Shown one piece after another: positions 8,226 through 17,139 of a DNA stretch of 58,791 bases. The notes below the pieces were generated by a model. The model saw only the letters and a program-made list of their open reading frames with translations. It made no database searches and was not told the origin of the DNA. The stretch covers positions 1 to 58,791 of the forward strand of contig NZ_MUMH01000136.1 of NCBI RefSeq assembly GCF_002155965.1, read 5' to 3'. Numbering within the stretch: the stretch's first letter is position 1; each line of letters starts with the position of its first letter. Both the position numbers and the translations under genes were made by a program. The stretch comes from Allokutzneria sp. NRRL B-24872 (GTDB taxonomy: Bacteria; Actinomycetota; Actinomycetes; Mycobacteriales; Pseudonocardiaceae).

Positions 8226-10163
8226 ATGCGACCGGATGACATTGCGCTGCTGCACACTCCCGGAACGTTGTCCCTGCACGGAGATCTGCTCCTGACCGAC
8301 GTGGCGCGGCCGGACCTGACGGCCAACGCCTACCGCTCCGCGCTGTGGCGAATTCCGCTCTCCGGAGCCCAGGAGGCGCCGAAACGGCTGACCTTCGGCA
8401 CGCGCGACTCCGCGCCTCGCATCTCCCCGGACGGCGAGTGGGTGGCGTTCCTGCGCGTCGCGGAGGAGGGCGGCAAGCCGCAGCTGCACGTCATGCCGAC
8501 CACCGGTGGCGACGCCCGCGCGGTCACCGCGTTGCCGCTCGGCGTGGACGTCCCCGTGTGGGCCCCGGATTCCCGTCGCATCGCTTTCGTGGCGCGCATT
8601 CCCGAGGAAGGTCGCTACGGCACCGAAGAGGGCGTGACGGCGGCCAAGGAGGCCCCCAGGCGCTTCACCGGCTACCAGTACCGCCTCGACAACGTCGGCT
8701 TCTTCAGCGACCGGCGGCCACGGTTGTTCGTCGTCGACGCGCTGGACCTCGACGCCGAGCCGGCCCAGCTGACCGACGGCTCCGTTCACGTCGCTTCCCC
8801 GGCGTGGACGACCGACGGAGCGCATCTCTTAGTCACCGCCGCTCGCGACCTCGACGCCTGGGACACCTTGCACGAGGACATCTATTCGGTCCCAACCGAT
8901 GGAAGCGGTGAGCTGACCCTCGCCGTGCGTTCCGCTGGCGGGGTCGAGCACCCCGTGGTGCTGCCGGACGGCGATGTTCTGTACTACGGCATCGAGTTCG
9001 AGGGCATCCACGCGGTCGCGCGCAACAGCGGGCTCTTCCGCGCGCCCCTGCGCATCGGTGGCGAGCCGACCACCGGCACGCGGCTCACCGACACCGAGAC
9101 CGTTGACTGCGAATCCGGTTCTGGTGCACCGGTTCCGGTCTCCGGCGGTGTGCTGGTCGTGGTGCGCGTGCGCGGGGCGAACGAACTGCGCCTGGTGCCG
9201 GACGGTGCGGAAGCCGCTGTGCTGGACGAGCTGAAGCCGGTGCTCGGCGAGCGCGGTGTGGTCAACGCCTTCACCGCGGACGGTGACCGCATCGCCGCCG
9301 TTGTGTCCACAGTGGACAGTCCGGGCGAGGTCGTCACCCTTGAAGCGGAGAACCCCGTGGTGCGCACCGGCTTCGCCGCCGAAGTGCGGGCGACCGGGCT
9401 GCGCGAGACGATCGAGATCACCGGGACCTCGCCGGACGGCTACCCGGTACACGGCTGGCTCGTGCTGCCGGAGGGCGAGGGCCCGCACCCCGTCCTGCTC
9501 AACGTGCACGGTGGGCCTTTCCGTTACTACGGTTGGGGTTTCTTCGACGAGGCCCAGGTGTACGCGAACGCCGGGTACGCCGTGGTGCTGCCGAACCCCC
9601 GTGGCTCGGCGGGGTACGGCGAGAAGCACGGCCGCGCGATCATCGGCGCGATGGGCACCGTCGACGCCGATGACGTGCTCGCGCTGCTGGACGCCGCGGT
9701 GGAGCGCCCCGACTGCGACGCCGAACGCGTTGGTGTGATGGGCGGATCGTACGGCGGCTTCATGGCGAGCTGGCTGGCCGCGCACCACGGAGAACGCTTC
9801 AAGGCGGCGTGGAGCGAGCGCGCGGTCAACGCGTGGGACTCCTTCACCGGCTCCTCCGACATCGGGTGGTACTTCGCGGAGGCTTACTGCGGCGCGGACC
9901 CGGAGGCGCAGCGCCAGCAGAGCCCGCTCTACCACGCGGACAAGGTCACGATTCCGTTCGCCGTGGTGCACTCCGAAGAGGACTGGCGCTGTCCGATCGA
10001 GCAGGCGCAGCGGCAGTTCGTCGCCTTGCGCCGCAACGGAGTCGCCGCAGAGTTCCTGCTCTTCCCAGGTGAGGGCCACGAACTCAGCCGCAGCGGACTG
10101 CCGCGCCACCGCGAGCAGCGCTTCGCCGCCGTGCTCGACTGGTGGAGCAGACACCTGGTGTAG
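8226..10163 (+). CDS. S9-family peptidase (prolyl oligopeptidase-like)
   Basis: This 645-residue protein has an N-terminal beta-propeller of WD40/PD40-like repeats (about residues 30-370; motifs such as PRISPDGEWVAF and PVWAPDSRRIAF) and a C-terminal alpha/beta hydrolase (about 390-645). The catalytic triad is visible as Ser in GGSYGGF (about 507), Asp in HSEEDWRCP (about 583) and His in GEGHELS (about 617). No signal peptide is present, so it should be a cytoplasmic acylaminoacyl- or dipeptidyl-peptidase. The ATG lies only 7 bp after a TACGGT-like element, so its mRNA leader may be very short. Confidence 0.93.
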   Translation: MRPDDIALLHTPGTLSLHGDLLLTDVARPDLTANAYRSALWRIPLSGAQEAPKRLTFGTRDSAPRISPDGEWVAFLRVAEEGGKPQLHVMPTTGGDARAVTALPLGVDVPVWAPDSRRIAFVARIPEEGRYGTEEGVTAAKEAPRRFTGYQYRLDNVGFFSDRRPRLFVVDALDLDAEPAQLTDGSVHVASPAWTTDGAHLLVTAARDLDAWDTLHEDIYSVPTDGSGELTLAVRSAGGVEHPVVLPDGDVLYYGIEFEGIHAVARNSGLFRAPLRIGGEPTTGTRLTDTETVDCESGSGAPVPVSGGVLVVVRVRGANELRLVPDGAEAAVLDELKPVLGERGVVNAFTADGDRIAAVVSTVDSPGEVVTLEAENPVVRTGFAAEVRATGLRETIEITGTSPDGYPVHGWLVLPEGEGPHPVLLNVHGGPFRYYGWGFFDEAQVYANAGYAVVLPNPRGSAGYGEKHGRAIIGAMGTVDADDVLALLDAAVERPDCDAERVGVMGGSYGGFMASWLAAHHGERFKAAWSERAVNAWDSFTGSSDIGWYFAEAYCGADPEAQRQQSPLYHADKVTIPFAVVHSEEDWRCPIEQAQRQFVALRRNGVAAEFLLFPGEGHELSRSGLPRHREQRFAAVLDWWSRHLV

Positions 10164-10233
10164 CTCAAACCGATATCGAGACATTGAAGAAATCGGCTCG
10201 CCGTTTGCGGCCGCTTGGCGCACGCTTCCACGC

Positions 10234-10785
10234 ATGACGTGGACAGTGCGCCGGGCGGCCGCAGCGGATGCGGCGGAGATCGCCCGTATCAACGTGAACT
10301 CGTGGCGGCGGGCGTACAGAGGGATCGTGGCCGACGACTTCCTCGACTCGATGGACCCCGAACAGCGCGTGCCCGGCTGGGAGCGGTGGATCGCTTCTCC
10401 AGCACCGTCGGCGGTGTTCGTCACGGTCGACGAGACCGGCCGGATCGGTTCCTACGCGGGCGTGGGCGCGGCCCGCCCGGAAGAGGACCAGGAGGACTTC
10501 CCGGAGCCGACCGGGGAGCTCTACGCGATCTACGCCGACCCCGACCTGTGGGGGACCGGGGCCGGCGGTGCCGTGCACCGCGTCGCGCTGCGGCACCTCG
10601 CGGAGAGCGGGTTCACCGCGGCCGTGCTGTGGGTGCTCGCCGACAACGCCCTGGCGCGCAACTTCTACCGCTCACAGGGCTGGCAGGACGACGATGTGCA
10701 CAAGGACTTCGAGCTGAACGGGAAGCACTTGCCCGAGCGCAGGTACTCGGTGCGGTTGCGCGTGGATCATCCCAACAGCGTGTAG
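10234..10785 (+). CDS. GNAT-family N-acetyltransferase
   Basis: The 183-residue protein has the GNAT layout: N-terminal VRRAAAADAAEIARI, beta-4 GELYAIYADPDLWGTGAGGAV (the acetyl-CoA loop, with WGTGAGGA in place of the canonical Q/RxxGxG/A), and C-terminal NALARNFYRSQGW. ATG 10234 was chosen because homology begins there. Its 3' end overlaps the convergent RES-domain gene by 19 bp. The substrate is unknown. Confidence 0.88.
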   Translation: MTWTVRRAAAADAAEIARINVNSWRRAYRGIVADDFLDSMDPEQRVPGWERWIASPAPSAVFVTVDETGRIGSYAGVGAARPEEDQEDFPEPTGELYAIYADPDLWGTGAGGAVHRVALRHLAESGFTAAVLWVLADNALARNFYRSQGWQDDDVHKDFELNGKHLPERRYSVRLRVDHPNSV

Positions 10786-11423
10786 TTCAGCTCCTGGCAG
10801 ATCCGGCCCAGCGGCAGGTCGAGGCCGGGGTGGTCCAGGGGCAGCAGGACGTCGGGCGTCGCGGGCATGCCGCTGCCGCCCGGCGGGTCCCACAGGCAGA
10901 TCGCCGGATTGCCGGAGTCCATCGAGGAGCGGTACCAGAGCCCGTCGAGCTCCGGGTAGGCCGCGCGGATCACCCTGGCCCACGCCTGGGTCCGGTTCTT
11001 CGGGCCACTGCTCATCGCCTGCGAGGCACCGGCCCGCGTCGGCCACAACCCGGCCAGGTCGAGCAGCCGCAGCGTCCGCTTGGGGCGCATGACCACCAGG
11101 TGCGGGCTGCGGGTGCGGCGGTCCACCGTGGAGGTCGCCTGGAACACCTCGGCCACGCTCGTGCGCACGGACAGGCCGAAGTAGAGCACGCCGTTCTCGT
11201 GCGTCTCCTGGTAGACGCCGCCCACGGCGGGCGGGTGCGGGTCGAAGCGCGCGTGCGGCAGCGGGCCCGCGTAGCGGAAGGAGTTCCACCGCTGGGGGTG
11301 GGTGCCTCCCGCGGCGAAGATCCTCACCAGGCGGGTGGCCCTGTGCACCGCGACCACGTCCTCGGTGCGGCGGAGCAGGGCCTGCAGGGCAGCTGCGGAC
11401 GGCGGCTGGGGGAGCCGTGCCAT
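10767..11423 (-). CDS. RES-domain toxin, probable NAD+ phosphorylase
   Basis: This 218-residue protein has RES-domain features: an early Arg (HRATR), RWNSFRYAGPLPHARFDPH, the Tyr/Glu-rich YQETHENGVLYFGLS, a SVAEVFQ helix and a late DGLWYRSS. RES toxins degrade NAD+ and are neutralised by a co-encoded antitoxin. The gene lies 49 bp downstream of such a candidate in the same direction. The sequence looks intact. Confidence 0.82.
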   Translation of the reverse strand: MARLPQPPSAAALQALLRRTEDVVAVHRATRLVRIFAAGGTHPQRWNSFRYAGPLPHARFDPHPPAVGGVYQETHENGVLYFGLSVRTSVAEVFQATSTVDRRTRSPHLVVMRPKRTLRLLDLAGLWPTRAGASQAMSSGPKNRTQAWARVIRAAYPELDGLWYRSSMDSGNPAICLWDPPGGSGMPATPDVLLPLDHPGLDLPLGRICQELNYTLLG

Positions 11424-11472
11424 TCGTGTCCTACTCGTCTCGGTCGTTGGCGACTGGCGTGACGAGTTCTCG

Positions 11473-12057
11473 TCAGGCCGGGGTCCCCAGTACCGAGGCG
11501 AGCTGGGCCACCGGCTGCGGGTCGCCCCCGGCGAGCAACCAGTCCCGAGGCGTTGCTGCGCGGTCGCCGAGCATCAGGTCCTCCTGGAGCGTCGTCATGA
11601 AGGCGGCCACCACCAGCGGCGGCTGGTCGGCCGGGATCGAGGCCAGCACGACCTCCAGACCCGGCAGCACCCCGCTGTCGGTGAACTGCCACGCCGGCAG
11701 GCGCCAGCCACCCCGATCCTTCCATCCCGTCAAGCGACCCGCGCTCACGCGGTGCCTGATCCGGCTGGTGTCCACGTCCAGGCAGCGCGCGGCGTCGGCG
11801 ACCGAGAGGGCCGAGTCGCGCAGCACGGCCTGGGCGGCGACGGACTTCGCCCTGGGGTCGGCCTCATCGTCTGCTCGGGGCCGCAGATCGGCTCCGACCT
11901 CGGCCAACGCGGCGCGCTGGTCGGCGGAGAAGTAGGCGGAGGGGTCCGGGTGCGGCGGTGCCAGCTTGCGCGCCGCGTCCTCCACCAGGGAGAGGAACTC
12001 GGTGGCGGTGACGCGGAGTCCCGCTCGGGCCAGGACGTCCTCCAGCGCAACACTCAT
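11473..12057 (-). CDS. RES-partner antitoxin with HTH
   Basis: The 194-residue protein has a central helix-turn-helix-like part (about residues 95-135: LSVADAARCLDV with IRHRVSAGRLTGWKDRGGWRLP), and a C-terminal region ending in PRDWLLAGGDPQPVAQLASVL. That ending resembles the MbcA/ParS-type domain that blocks RES toxins. ATG 12057 is preferred because the longer frame to 12147 adds an unrelated basic N-terminus. Being promoter-proximal to the toxin is the normal order. The antitoxin probably also represses the operon. Confidence 0.75.
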   Translation of the reverse strand: MSVALEDVLARAGLRVTATEFLSLVEDAARKLAPPHPDPSAYFSADQRAALAEVGADLRPRADDEADPRAKSVAAQAVLRDSALSVADAARCLDVDTSRIRHRVSAGRLTGWKDRGGWRLPAWQFTDSGVLPGLEVVLASIPADQPPLVVAAFMTTLQEDLMLGDRAATPRDWLLAGGDPQPVAQLASVLGTPA

Positions 12058-12216
12058 ACGCACAGAGTAGCGCACGCGTGCGGGTTCGTGCTCTCTGGAT
12101 CGCTGAGGAGAACCAGCGGCTGCGCCGAACGGGCGTGAGAACATCACGCACAGTGAAAGAGGCTTGTGGGGAAATCACACAAGAAAGGAGTGTCCCACGG
12201 CGGGGGTGGTCATGCG

Positions 12217-12232
12217 GTCACGAAGGCGTGAC
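12217..12232. terminator. Short hairpin after GT87 gene
   Basis: GTCACG-AAGG-CGTGAC forms a 6-bp stem 6 bp beyond the GT87 stop on the minus strand. It is weak, so it may be a terminator or simply the operator of the toxin-antitoxin promoter to the left. Confidence 0.3.
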
Positions 12233-12237
12233 GGGAA

Positions 12238-13512
12238 TCACAGAACTCGGGGCTCGGTGCGCCGCAGGTACTGCGCCACATAGCCCAGTGCCAGCACGAA
12301 CGCCAGCAGGTACACGTTCCGGCTCAGCGGCTCCAGCCACGCCGGGGCGTCCCAGAGGAACAGCCCGCTGTCCGGTGGCGGCGTGTGCGGCGGGGTCAGC
12401 TGGTGCACCTTCACCAGCCACGCGAAGCCCAGCAGGTACACCGCGACGATGAGCGCCGTCGCGGCCCGCTTCCCGTGCGTCAGCGCCGCGTGCAGCAGGA
12501 AGACCAGCAGCGGCACGAACCAGACCCAGTGGTGGCACCAGGAGAACGGCGAGACCATCGTGCCGGTCAGCCCGCACATGGTCACGCCCAGCAGTTCGTT
12601 GCCGCGCTTGGCCGCCCACGCCGCGACCGCGAGCCCGGCGAGGCCGAGCGCTCCCGCGACCACCAGCCACACGATCGTCGGCGGCTCGTTGGTGCCGAAG
12701 AGGCGGGCGAGCATGCCGCGCACCGACTGGTTGCTCGGCCAGATCGTCGGGCCGACCCGGCCGGAGGTGAAGAAGGTGCCGGTCCAGTACTTCAGCGCAT
12801 CGCTCGGGATGATCAGGAAGCCCAGCCCGATGGTGCCGAGGAAGCTCGCCGTCGCCACGCCGGCCGCGCGGAAGCGCCGGGTCACCAGCAGGTAGACGAT
12901 GAAGATCGCGGGCGTGAGCTTGATGCCCGCCGCGATGCCGACCCCGACGCCCTTCCAGCGGTTGCTCGCCCTGCTGGTGAGGTCCCAGAGCAGGATGACC
13001 AGCAGCATCAGGTTGATCTGGCCGAGCCAGAACGTGGTGCGCACCGCCTCCAGCCAGAACAGCGGGCCGGTCAGCAGCACGGTCAGCAGGACCAGGTCGC
13101 GGTTGGCGCGGTAGCCGAGGCGGCGCAGTGACAGCCAGATCGCCACGACCAGCAGCGCAAGGTTGCCCAGCGTGGACAGGATCTTCAGCGTGTCCGCGTC
13201 GAACAGGGCCAGCGGGGTGAAGATCAGCGCGGCGAAGGGGGTGTAGGTGAACTCCAGCGCGTTGAGCACCGGGCCCTCGTACAGCGGCCGTCCCTGGAGC
13301 ACGATGTCGCCGCCCGCGCTGTAGACGAGCACGTCGATCATGATCTGGTGGCCGGGCCAGACGACGACCGTGGCCGCGTGCGCGGCGAGGGCCGCCACCA
13401 GCAGCACCGGGGCGAAGACCCGCAGCCAGACCGGGAGCGCGAGCGTGCGTTCGGTGACCGCGGGGGTCTGGTCACCATTGGCCTCGGACGATGACGCGGC
13501 CAGGAACGGCAT
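12238..13512 (-). CDS. GT87 polyprenol-phosphate-mannose mannosyltransferase
   Basis: This is a 424-residue polytopic membrane protein with about ten hydrophobic helices. An acidic first extracytoplasmic loop (MIDVLVYSAGGDIVLQGRPLY) and FTYTPFAALIFTP match the DUF2029/GT87 family of mycobacterial PimE-like alpha-1,2-mannosyltransferases, in which an early Asp is catalytic. Family members add mannose from polyprenyl-phosphate-mannose to phosphatidylinositol mannosides or lipoglycans on the outer face of the membrane. It is a single gene with no lipoglycan neighbours here. Confidence 0.85.
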   Translation of the reverse strand: MPFLAASSSEANGDQTPAVTERTLALPVWLRVFAPVLLVAALAAHAATVVVWPGHQIMIDVLVYSAGGDIVLQGRPLYEGPVLNALEFTYTPFAALIFTPLALFDADTLKILSTLGNLALLVVAIWLSLRRLGYRANRDLVLLTVLLTGPLFWLEAVRTTFWLGQINLMLLVILLWDLTSRASNRWKGVGVGIAAGIKLTPAIFIVYLLVTRRFRAAGVATASFLGTIGLGFLIIPSDALKYWTGTFFTSGRVGPTIWPSNQSVRGMLARLFGTNEPPTIVWLVVAGALGLAGLAVAAWAAKRGNELLGVTMCGLTGTMVSPFSWCHHWVWFVPLLVFLLHAALTHGKRAATALIVAVYLLGFAWLVKVHQLTPPHTPPPDSGLFLWDAPAWLEPLSRNVYLLAFVLALGYVAQYLRRTEPRVL

Positions 13513-13615
13513 GGCTCCCCATGGGGCAGGTGGGCGGGACCGGCCCAGCCTAGGCAGTGCCCGAACAGTCCGGCTTCCGGCCCCCGCCGCCCACGCGCTC
13601 CGACCCCTTGAGTGC

Positions 13616-13673
13616 TGAACGAGTCATTGACTCCGTTGAACGTGCTGAATGACTCGTTCAGCACGTTCAACGG
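13616..13673. repeat. Nested intergenic palindromes (family member 1)
   Basis: A perfect 17-bp inverted repeat (13633-13649 with 13657-13673, 7-nt loop) is nested with a 12-bp one (CTGAACGAGTCA 13616-13627 with TGACTCGTTCAG 13650-13661). It lies between the divergent GT87 and DUF885 genes, so it is unlikely to be a terminator. It shares CTGAACGA/TCGTTCAG modules with the element at 24039-24081. Confidence 0.8.
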
Positions 13674-13759
13674 ACCAAACGCGACATTGGCGTGGGGTGG
13701 TGCTGAGAGGGCGCGCGGCTAGGATGCGGGACAGAAAAACAACTCTTTGGGGGTAGTGG

Positions 13760-15418
13760 ATGTCCGTCGTGGACCGGCTCGCCGACGAACTGCTTGACGT
13801 GATCTTCGACCACAACCCGATCTTCGCCACGCTCACCGGGATGCGTGAGCGGGACCACCTGCTCGGCGGCCACTCGGCACAGCTGCAAGCGGAGCTGACG
13901 GCGCGCTACACCGACGTCCTGGAGCGCGCGCGTGCGCTGCCCGCGGACGAGCTGAGCGCGGAGGACGCGGTCACCAGGGCGGTCGTGGTGCAGAGCGCGG
14001 AGTCGGCGCTGGACCAGTTCGAGGTGCGCTTCGCGGACTTCGCGGTCACCGACGACTTCATCGCGCCGTTCGCGGAGCTGCTGGTCGCGATCCCGATGAC
14101 GGTGTGCCAGACGCCGGAGCAGACCCGCGCCTACCTCGCCCGCCTCGCGGAGGTCCCGCGCGTGCTGGAGGAGCTCGGCGCGCTCAACGTCGCGGCGATC
14201 GCGGACGGGCTGCTGCCGGTGGCCCACCTCGTCCAGGGCGCGATCGACTACATCGAGCGCTATCTGGCCGACCCCGAGGCCGATGTGCTGCGCGGGCCGG
14301 TCACCGACGAGGCGTTCGCGCAGGAGCTGGACCGCGTGCTCAGCGAGCAGGTGCACCCGGCCTACGCGAAGTACCGCCAGCTGCTGATCGACGAGGTGCT
14401 GCCGCACGGCCGCCCGGAGGACAAGGCCGGGCTGTGCTGGCTGCCCGACGGCGAGCGCCGCTACGCGAAGCTGGCCAAGCTGCACACCACCACCGATCGC
14501 GCCCCGGAGGAGCTGCACCGCGTCGGCCTCGACCTGATCGCGAAGCTCGCCGACGAGTACAAGGAGATCGGCTCGCGGCTGTGGGGCACCACCGACCTCG
14601 CCGAGATCTTCGAGAAGATGCGCACCGCGCCGGAGCTGCGCTGGACCGACGCCGAGGAGATGCTGGCCGCCGCGCGCGCCGCCGTGGCGAAGGCGGAAGC
14701 CGTTGCGCCGCAGTGGTTCGGACTGCTGCCGAAGGCGAAGTGCGAGGTGCGCGAGGTGCCAGCCGCCGAAGCTCCGGCCAACCCCGCCGCCTACTACATG
14801 CAGCCGTCGCTGGACGGAGCGCGGCCGGGCATCTACTTCCTCAACACCTACCAGGCCGGCGAGCGGTTCCGCTTCGGCTGCGAGGCGCTGGCCTACCACG
14901 AGGCGGTTCCGGGCCACCACTTCCAGATCTCGCTCTCGCAGGAGCTGACGGACCTGCCGATGCTGCGCCGGATCTCGGTGGTGACGGCCTACGCGGAGGG
15001 CTGGGGGCTCTACACCGAGCGGCTGGCCGAGGAGATGGGCCTGTACTCCGACGACGTGGCCAGGCTCGGCATGCTGTCGATGGACTCGATGCGTGCGGCC
15101 AGACTCGTGGTGGACACCGGAATCCACGCGCTGGGGTGGAGCCGCCAGCAGGTGGTGGACTACCTCACCGAGAACACCCCGATGCCCGCGGTGGAGATCT
15201 CCTCGGAGACCGATCGCTACATCTCCTACCCGGGCCAGGCGCTGGCGTACATGGTGGGGCGCCTGGAGATCCTGCGGTTGCGCGCGGAGGCCCAGGCCAA
15301 GCTCGGCGAGCGCTTCGACATCCGCGCCTTCCACGACGTGGTGCTCAGCGGTGGTTCGCTGCCGCTATCGGTGCTCGCCGACGTCGTGGCCGCGTGGGCG
15401 GCGGAGCAGCAGGGATAG
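13760..15418 (+). CDS. DUF885 family protein, putative metallopeptidase
   Basis: The 552-residue protein belongs to the DUF885 family. A zinc-peptidase-like HEAVPGHHFQ motif lies at about residues 381-390, followed by an ITAYAEGWGLYTE-type motif (here VTAYAEGWGLYTERLAEEMG), the family's second conserved block. Full length, no signal peptide. The M32/DUF885 resemblance suggests a cytoplasmic carboxypeptidase-like enzyme; substrates are not established. Confidence 0.88.
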   Translation: MSVVDRLADELLDVIFDHNPIFATLTGMRERDHLLGGHSAQLQAELTARYTDVLERARALPADELSAEDAVTRAVVVQSAESALDQFEVRFADFAVTDDFIAPFAELLVAIPMTVCQTPEQTRAYLARLAEVPRVLEELGALNVAAIADGLLPVAHLVQGAIDYIERYLADPEADVLRGPVTDEAFAQELDRVLSEQVHPAYAKYRQLLIDEVLPHGRPEDKAGLCWLPDGERRYAKLAKLHTTTDRAPEELHRVGLDLIAKLADEYKEIGSRLWGTTDLAEIFEKMRTAPELRWTDAEEMLAAARAAVAKAEAVAPQWFGLLPKAKCEVREVPAAEAPANPAAYYMQPSLDGARPGIYFLNTYQAGERFRFGCEALAYHEAVPGHHFQISLSQELTDLPMLRRISVVTAYAEGWGLYTERLAEEMGLYSDDVARLGMLSMDSMRAARLVVDTGIHALGWSRQQVVDYLTENTPMPAVEISSETDRYISYPGQALAYMVGRLEILRLRAEAQAKLGERFDIRAFHDVVLSGGSLPLSVLADVVAAWAAEQQG

Positions 15419-15473
15419 CAGGCGCCGCAACGGGTATCCGGCGGGGGAGTCATGTCTGGCGAAGGAGGCGTGC

Positions 15474-15953
15474 ATGGACTCCCCACGTTCCCAGGGGCCG
15501 CCGGTGGTGTACGAGGGCCGGTGCCGCGAACCCGCCTTGCTCGTGCTCGACGCGGAGGGAGAGGCCAAGCGCGGCGGCCTCCCTCCGACGTGGCGGCCGT
15601 TGCTCGACCGCGCTCGTGTCGGATGGGTGCGGATGCCGGTCTTCCTTGAGCAGCGCGGAGACGCGTTCGCTTTCGTGCCGCAGGACGCGGAGCGCGTGTA
15701 CGTCCTCGCCAACGGCAGTGCGGCCGAGGCGGCGGTGCGCGTGTCCCAGCTGCACGCCGACGTCGTCCGTTCTGTGCTGCTCGTGGACCCGATGACCGAC
15801 GAGAGCAACCTCGGCGAGCTTCCCGTTCCCGTGCGGGTGGTCGCGGTCAGCGAGGACACGCGCAACGAAGCCGGTGCGCCATTACCGCTGGGGCACCCGT
15901 TCGTTGTCGAGGCGGTCGAGAAGGCGCTTCGGGAGCTAGAACCTGTTGTGTAG
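15474..15953 (+). CDS. Hypothetical protein, alpha/beta-hydrolase-like remnant
   Basis: A 159-residue protein with a good GGAGG ribosome site. I do not recognise the family firmly. The segment VYVLANGSAAEAAVRVSQL followed by VRSVLLVDP looks like the nucleophile-elbow strand-helix of alpha/beta hydrolases, but the elbow is degenerate (NGSAAE) and the upstream core is missing. It may therefore be a reduced or inactive relative. It follows the DUF885 gene by 55 bp and ends before a strong terminator. Confidence 0.6.
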   Translation: MDSPRSQGPPVVYEGRCREPALLVLDAEGEAKRGGLPPTWRPLLDRARVGWVRMPVFLEQRGDAFAFVPQDAERVYVLANGSAAEAAVRVSQLHADVVRSVLLVDPMTDESNLGELPVPVRVVAVSEDTRNEAGAPLPLGHPFVVEAVEKALRELEPVV

Positions 15954-15964
15954 CAAAGAAGTAA

Positions 15965-15990
15965 GCCCCCGCCGATGATGGCGGGGGCTT
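15965..15990. terminator. Strong hairpin terminator
   Basis: GCCCCCGCC (15965-15973) pairs with GGCGGGGGC (15980-15988) around GATGAT and is followed by TTTGCTT. It serves the hypothetical gene on the plus strand, and possibly the DUF3618 gene from the other side. Confidence 0.85.
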
Positions 15991-15994
15991 TGCT

Positions 15995-16312
15995 TCAGCT
16001 GTGCTTCCTACGTTTGAACAAACGGAGCACGAGCACTCCGGCGGCAACTCCGCCCGCTGCGGTGGCTGCTCGTTTGCGGTCCACCGTGCGCGCCCAGTCG
16101 ACCGCGTGGCCCACCGCGTACTGAGCTTTCTCTCGCAGCTGCTCGGCCTTCTCCTTCGCGCGTGCCTTCACGTCCAGCTTGTAGGACAAGGCATCCACGG
16201 TTCCGGCGAGCTTCGCGCGCGTGTGCAGGATGTCCTCGCGCAGCTCTTCGGGGCTCTCGGGTTCCGCGTCACCGATCACGGCGACGCCGTCGTTGCTTCG
16301 CTTCGTCGTCAT
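15995..16312 (-). CDS. DUF3618 membrane-associated protein
   Basis: This 105-residue protein starts with an acidic segment and the DUF3618 signature ESPEELREDILHTRAKLAGTVDALSYKLD. A charged helix (KARAKEKAEQLREK) and a single C-terminal hydrophobic helix ending in RLFKRRKHS follow. The ATG overlaps the stop of the upstream holin-superfamily gene (ATGA). In actinomycetes this family travels with the phage-holin-superfamily III protein, as here; the role is thought to lie at the membrane but is unproven. Confidence 0.85.
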   Translation of the reverse strand: MTTKRSNDGVAVIGDAEPESPEELREDILHTRAKLAGTVDALSYKLDVKARAKEKAEQLREKAQYAVGHAVDWARTVDRKRAATAAGGVAAGVLVLRLFKRRKHS

Positions 16313-16710
16313 CGGCCGGAGCCCTCCTTGAGCGCGGTGATGTCCTTGCGCACGTTGGCGATCGTCTGTTCCGGTACCGGCGGCACCGCCTTCGCGAGCT
16401 GCTTCTTGCCGACCACGGCCAAGATCCCCGCGACCAACAGCAGTGCCGCGCCGACGACGAACGCCGCCAGCCACGGGGCCATGCCCACCGCGAGCAGCAG
16501 CACGATTCCGGCGAACACCGTGGCGAGGCCGTAGAGCGCGATCACCCCGCTCGCCCCGAACGCCCCGGCACCGACGCCAGCGCGTTTGCCCTTCTCCTTG
16601 AGCTCGGCCTGGGCCAAGGCCATCTCGTCCCGCACCAGGCGGGAGACCTGCTCGGACAACTGCGCGACGAGTTCACCGGTCGTCGGTTCCGCGTTCGCTG
16701 TCTTCGACAT
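16309..16710 (-). CDS. Actinobacterial holin superfamily III (DUF1469) protein
   Basis: A 133-residue protein with an N-terminal amphipathic helix (ELVAQLSEQVSRLVRDEMALAQAEL) and two long hydrophobic helices, the layout of DUF1469/YqjE proteins often labelled phage holin family. Nothing else here is phage-like, so a cell-envelope role is more plausible than lysis. It sits in a three-gene minus-strand operon with a 4-bp overlap to the DUF3618 gene. Confidence 0.85.
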   Translation of the reverse strand: MSKTANAEPTTGELVAQLSEQVSRLVRDEMALAQAELKEKGKRAGVGAGAFGASGVIALYGLATVFAGIVLLLAVGMAPWLAAFVVGAALLLVAGILAVVGKKQLAKAVPPVPEQTIANVRKDITALKEGSGR

Positions 16711-16736
16711 CGTCAGCTCCCTTCTGACGCTGTCGG

Positions 16737-17087
16737 TTACCCCGATCGGCGCCGGTCAACCCGGTAGCGCAGGAGCGGGGCGTGCGTCTCGTGCTCGCGG
16801 CCGGAGCAGAACCACCTCGGCATCAGCACTTTCCAGCGCGTGCGCTCCTCGCGCGCCTGCACCCGGTCGGCGCGAGCGGGGCGCAGCACCATGCTGATCG
16901 CCAGGCCGATGGCGGCGACGTGGGTCGCGGCGTTGCCGAAGGCCTCGTGCCCGGTGGCCACGAACAGGAACCCGAGCACGCTCATGAACACGAAGCGGCG
17001 CAGCGAGTAGGCGACGAGGAACTCCTGCACGGACTCGGCACGCTCGGTCTCGGTGCGCTCGGGCTGCTGCGCGGTCCGGGTGTCCAT
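16737..17087 (-). CDS. Small membrane protein, function unknown
   Basis: A 116-residue protein with a polar, charged N-terminus, two hydrophobic segments (FVFMSVLGFLFVA and THVAAIGLAISMVL) and a basic tail. ATG 17087 has an AGGAGGTG ribosome site; the upstream extension is not supported. It is 26 bp upstream of the holin-superfamily gene and probably heads that operon. I recognise no family. Confidence 0.65.
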   Translation of the reverse strand: MDTRTAQQPERTETERAESVQEFLVAYSLRRFVFMSVLGFLFVATGHEAFGNAATHVAAIGLAISMVLRPARADRVQAREERTRWKVLMPRWFCSGREHETHAPLLRYRVDRRRSG

Positions 17088-17139
17088 CGCGCACCTCCTG
17101 GCCTGCTCGGGCACATCGGATACCCGGGCCGAACCCGCG

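Noticed and set aside
16309-16710. Prophage remnant suggested by a holin-type gene
   Set aside because: The protein belongs to the chromosomal DUF1469-DUF3618 pairing; no other phage genes are present.
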